From NCBI GenBank assembly GCA_017620115.1, contig JAFZRB010000004.1, positions 1 to 7,474 of the forward strand: 7,474 nucleotides of DNA. The letters are read 5' to 3'. The notes below the pieces were generated by a model that made no database searches, was not told where the DNA came from, and saw only the letters and a list, made by a program, of their open reading frames with translations. The DNA comes from Clostridia bacterium. GTDB lineage: Bacteria > Bacillota > Clostridia > Christensenellales > Aristaeellaceae. A program made the position numbers and the translations under genes. Of this stretch, positions 6,170-7,474 are shown one piece after another. Numbering within the stretch: position 1 is the first letter of the stretch; the number at the start of each line of letters is the position of its first letter.

Positions 6170-7264
6170 TCAGTCGAAATACACCGGTTTGCCCGTGGCG
6201 GCGGAGGTGTAGATGGCTTCCAGGATCTGGGTCACGACGTAGGCCTGCTCCGGTTTGGTGATGAGCGGCTTGCTGTCGTCCATCACGTGCTCGATCCACA
6301 TGCGGGCCTCGATCTCATGCGGCTTGCCGCCGCCCGCGCCTTCGTAGAAATCGACGCCGCCGGCGCGCAGGTCGGGTTCGGTGACGTACAGCTTGGAGAA
6401 CTTCTCGCCGTTGAAGCGCAGCGTGTTCTTCTCACCCAGGGTGTCCGCGCCGCCCTTGTCTCCGCACAGCATGATCTTGCAGTCGTCCGCGCGCAGCGTG
6501 TTCAGCGCCCAGCTGGAATCCAGGCTGATGAGCGCGCCGTTTTTCATTTTGATGAAGCCGAAGGCGGAATCCTCAACGGTGAATTTCTGGGGATCCCAGG
6601 GGCCCCAGGGATTGGCGGCGTCCCTGGTGTCGGCCAGCTTGCGGAAGGTCGCGCCCATGACCACCGCGGGCTCGTAGTTGTTCATCTCCCACAGCGTGAG
6701 GTCGAGCGCGTGGGTGCCGATGTCGATCAGCGGGCCGCCGCCCTGGTTCTCGGCATCCAGGAACACGCCCCAGGTGGGCACGCCGCGGCGGCGCACGGCC
6801 ATGGCGCGGGCGAAGTAGATGTCGCCCAGATCGCCGTTCTCGATGCACCGCTTCAGGTAGCGGCTGTCGGGCTTGAACCGGCTCTGGTAGCCGATGGTCA
6901 GCTTCCTGCCGGTGCGTTTGGCCACGTCCAGCATCTTCTTTGCCTCGGCGGAATTGATGGCCATGGGCTTCTCGCACATCACGTGCTTGCCGGATTCCAG
7001 CGCGTCCACGGTGATGAAGGAATGCTGTTTGTTGGGCGTGAGCACGTGCACCACGTCGATGTCCTTTCGGGCGAGCAGCTCCCTGTAATCGGTGTAGACG
7101 GCGGCGTCCTCCGTGCCGTAATCCTTCGCGGCCTTCGCGGCGCGTTCCTCGATGATGTCGCAGAACGCGACCATTTCGACCTGGGGAAGCAGCTTCAGCG
7201 CCGGCATGTGCTTGCCGTTGGCGATGCCGCCGCAGCCGATGATACCGATTCTCACCTTATCCAT
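6170..7264 (-). CDS. Gfo/Idh/MocA-family NAD(P)-dependent oxidoreductase
   Basis: A 364-aa sugar or cyclitol dehydrogenase-type enzyme of the Gfo/Idh/MocA family; members oxidise or reduce sugars, inositols or their derivatives with NAD(P) in the cytoplasm. The Rossmann dinucleotide-binding loop Gly-Ile-Ile-Gly-Cys-Gly-Gly-Ile-Ala is at 7-15, Glu-Lys-Pro at 98-100 (the conserved Lys99), and the active-site signature Asp-Ile-Gly-Thr-His-Ala-Leu-Asp at 181-188 with probable catalytic His185. The C-terminal part has the expected substrate-binding sheet and ends in the family's usual helix followed by Gly-Lys-Pro-Val. Length is typical. The start is secure: AAGGAGG (7273-7279) lies 8 nt upstream, after a near-consensus promoter. 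It stands alone between its own promoter and terminator, but shares orientation with the sugar operon downstream, which suggests a related carbohydrate role. The exact substrate cannot be told from sequence. Confidence 0.95.
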   Translation of the reverse strand: MDKVRIGIIGCGGIANGKHMPALKLLPQVEMVAFCDIIEERAAKAAKDYGTEDAAVYTDYRELLARKDIDVVHVLTPNKQHSFITVDALESGKHVMCEKPMAINSAEAKKMLDVAKRTGRKLTIGYQSRFKPDSRYLKRCIENGDLGDIYFARAMAVRRRGVPTWGVFLDAENQGGGPLIDIGTHALDLTLWEMNNYEPAVVMGATFRKLADTRDAANPWGPWDPQKFTVEDSAFGFIKMKNGALISLDSSWALNTLRADDCKIMLCGDKGGADTLGEKNTLRFNGEKFSKLYVTEPDLRAGGVDFYEGAGGGKPHEIEARMWIEHVMDDSKPLITKPEQAYVVTQILEAIYTSAATGKPVYFD

Positions 7265-7315
7265 GATAGATCCCTCCTTAAGAAATCGCGCCCTTCCGGG
7301 CCGCAGTCTGACTAT

Positions 7316-7343
7316 ATTATACCGGAATCCGCGGATTTTTCAA
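7316..7343 (-). promoter_or_regulatory. Sigma-70/SigA-type promoter of the oxidoreductase gene
   Basis: On the minus strand TTGAAA (7343-7338) and a perfect TATAAT (7321-7316) are spaced by 16 nt; CTTGAA with a 17-nt spacer is an alternative register. Transcription would start near 7309, giving a leader of about 45 nt before the ATG at 7264. The surrounding DNA is A/T-rich compared with the genes. Confidence 0.8.
7326..7337. promoter_or_regulatory. Perfect 12-bp palindrome inside promoter spacer, candidate operator
   Basis: AATCCGCGGATT is an uninterrupted 12-bp palindrome that occupies almost the whole spacer between the -35 and -10 boxes of the oxidoreductase promoter. A bound dimeric regulator there would block RNA polymerase. 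No regulator gene is in the window to match it, and a chance palindrome in mixed-composition DNA remains possible. Confidence 0.4.
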
Positions 7344-7423
7344 GATACAGCGCGAATAAGAGAAAAACAGGGCCGTCTCATTTGATTCAGTAAATTGGAG
7401 TTTGTTGAAGCGATAAAACCTTG

Positions 7424-7474
7424 CCTTCCCCTTCGAGGGGAAGGTGCCTCGTGAGAGGCGGATGAGGTGTTAGC
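7424..7474. repeat. Intergenic double-hairpin repeat, cut by the window edge
   Basis: The first hairpin pairs CCTTCCCCT (7424-7432) with AGGGGAAGG (7436-7444). The second pairs GCCTC (7446-7450) with GAGGC (7455-7459) around a GTGA loop. A tail, GATGAGGTGTTAGC, runs to the window end. From memory, this order (CCTTCCCC hairpin, small GC hairpin, GGATGAGGTGTT) resembles a short interspersed repeat that is frequent between genes of gut Clostridia; I could not check it. It lies more than 80 nt upstream of the oxidoreductase promoter and does not encode a protein. An alternative is the terminator of a gene outside the window, but no T-run of note follows the hairpins. Confidence 0.6.

Noticed and set aside
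7290..7301. Small GCCC-TTCC-GGGC hairpin in the oxidoreductase leader as a possible riboswitch or attenuator
   Set aside because: It is only 4 bp, has no T-run or competing partner stem, and the leader of about 45 nt is too short for a known riboswitch class.
7346..7423. Possible gene or terminator between the oxidoreductase promoter and the edge repeat
   Set aside because: The stretch is A/T-rich, has no open frame with a ribosome site and no stable inverted repeat; it looks like plain intergenic DNA.

Overview
The window reads as a carbohydrate-utilisation region from a GC-rich, low-complexity-free bacterial chromosome, most likely an uncultured gut-type member of the Clostridia (Bacillota). 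This assignment is an inference from strong AAGGAGG-type ribosome binding sites, near-consensus housekeeping promoters (TTGACA-17-TAGAAT and TTGAAA-16-TATAAT), a short Lys-rich signal peptide, and an intergenic double-hairpin repeat at the right edge that resembles repeats I recall from gut Clostridia genomes. No RNA gene, insertion sequence, prophage gene or CRISPR array is visible.

All six genes lie on the minus strand, so transcription runs from right to left. At the right (7264 down to 6170) a monocistronic Gfo/Idh/MocA-family NAD(P)-dependent sugar oxidoreductase has its own promoter, with a perfect 12-bp palindrome in the promoter spacer, and its own intrinsic terminator (6127 to 6080). 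One base after the U-tract of that terminator lies the -35 box of a second strong promoter. It opens a five-gene operon (6012 down to 56) whose genes are separated by 1, 14, -4 and 18 nt.

In transcription order the operon encodes: an exported protein with a peptidoglycan-binding-type domain; a DUF4091/GH123-like glycoside hydrolase candidate with a His-Ile-Ser-Asp-Glu-Pro motif and no signal peptide; a HAD-IIA (NagD-type) phosphatase; a two-domain protein with an N-terminal GNAT acetyltransferase fused to an alpha/beta-hydrolase esterase; and a stand-alone paralogue of that esterase. The two esterases share DNA blocks that are almost identical, pointing to tandem duplication or gene conversion.

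Taken together the genes suggest intracellular processing of an esterified (probably acetylated) glycan or amino sugar: deglycosylation, de-esterification, possible re-acetylation, dephosphorylation, and oxidation by the neighbouring dehydrogenase. The substrate cannot be read from the sequence. The most unusual items are the GNAT-esterase fusion, its fused/unfused paralogue pair, and the coupling of an exported cell-wall-type protein with cytosolic sugar enzymes in one transcript.
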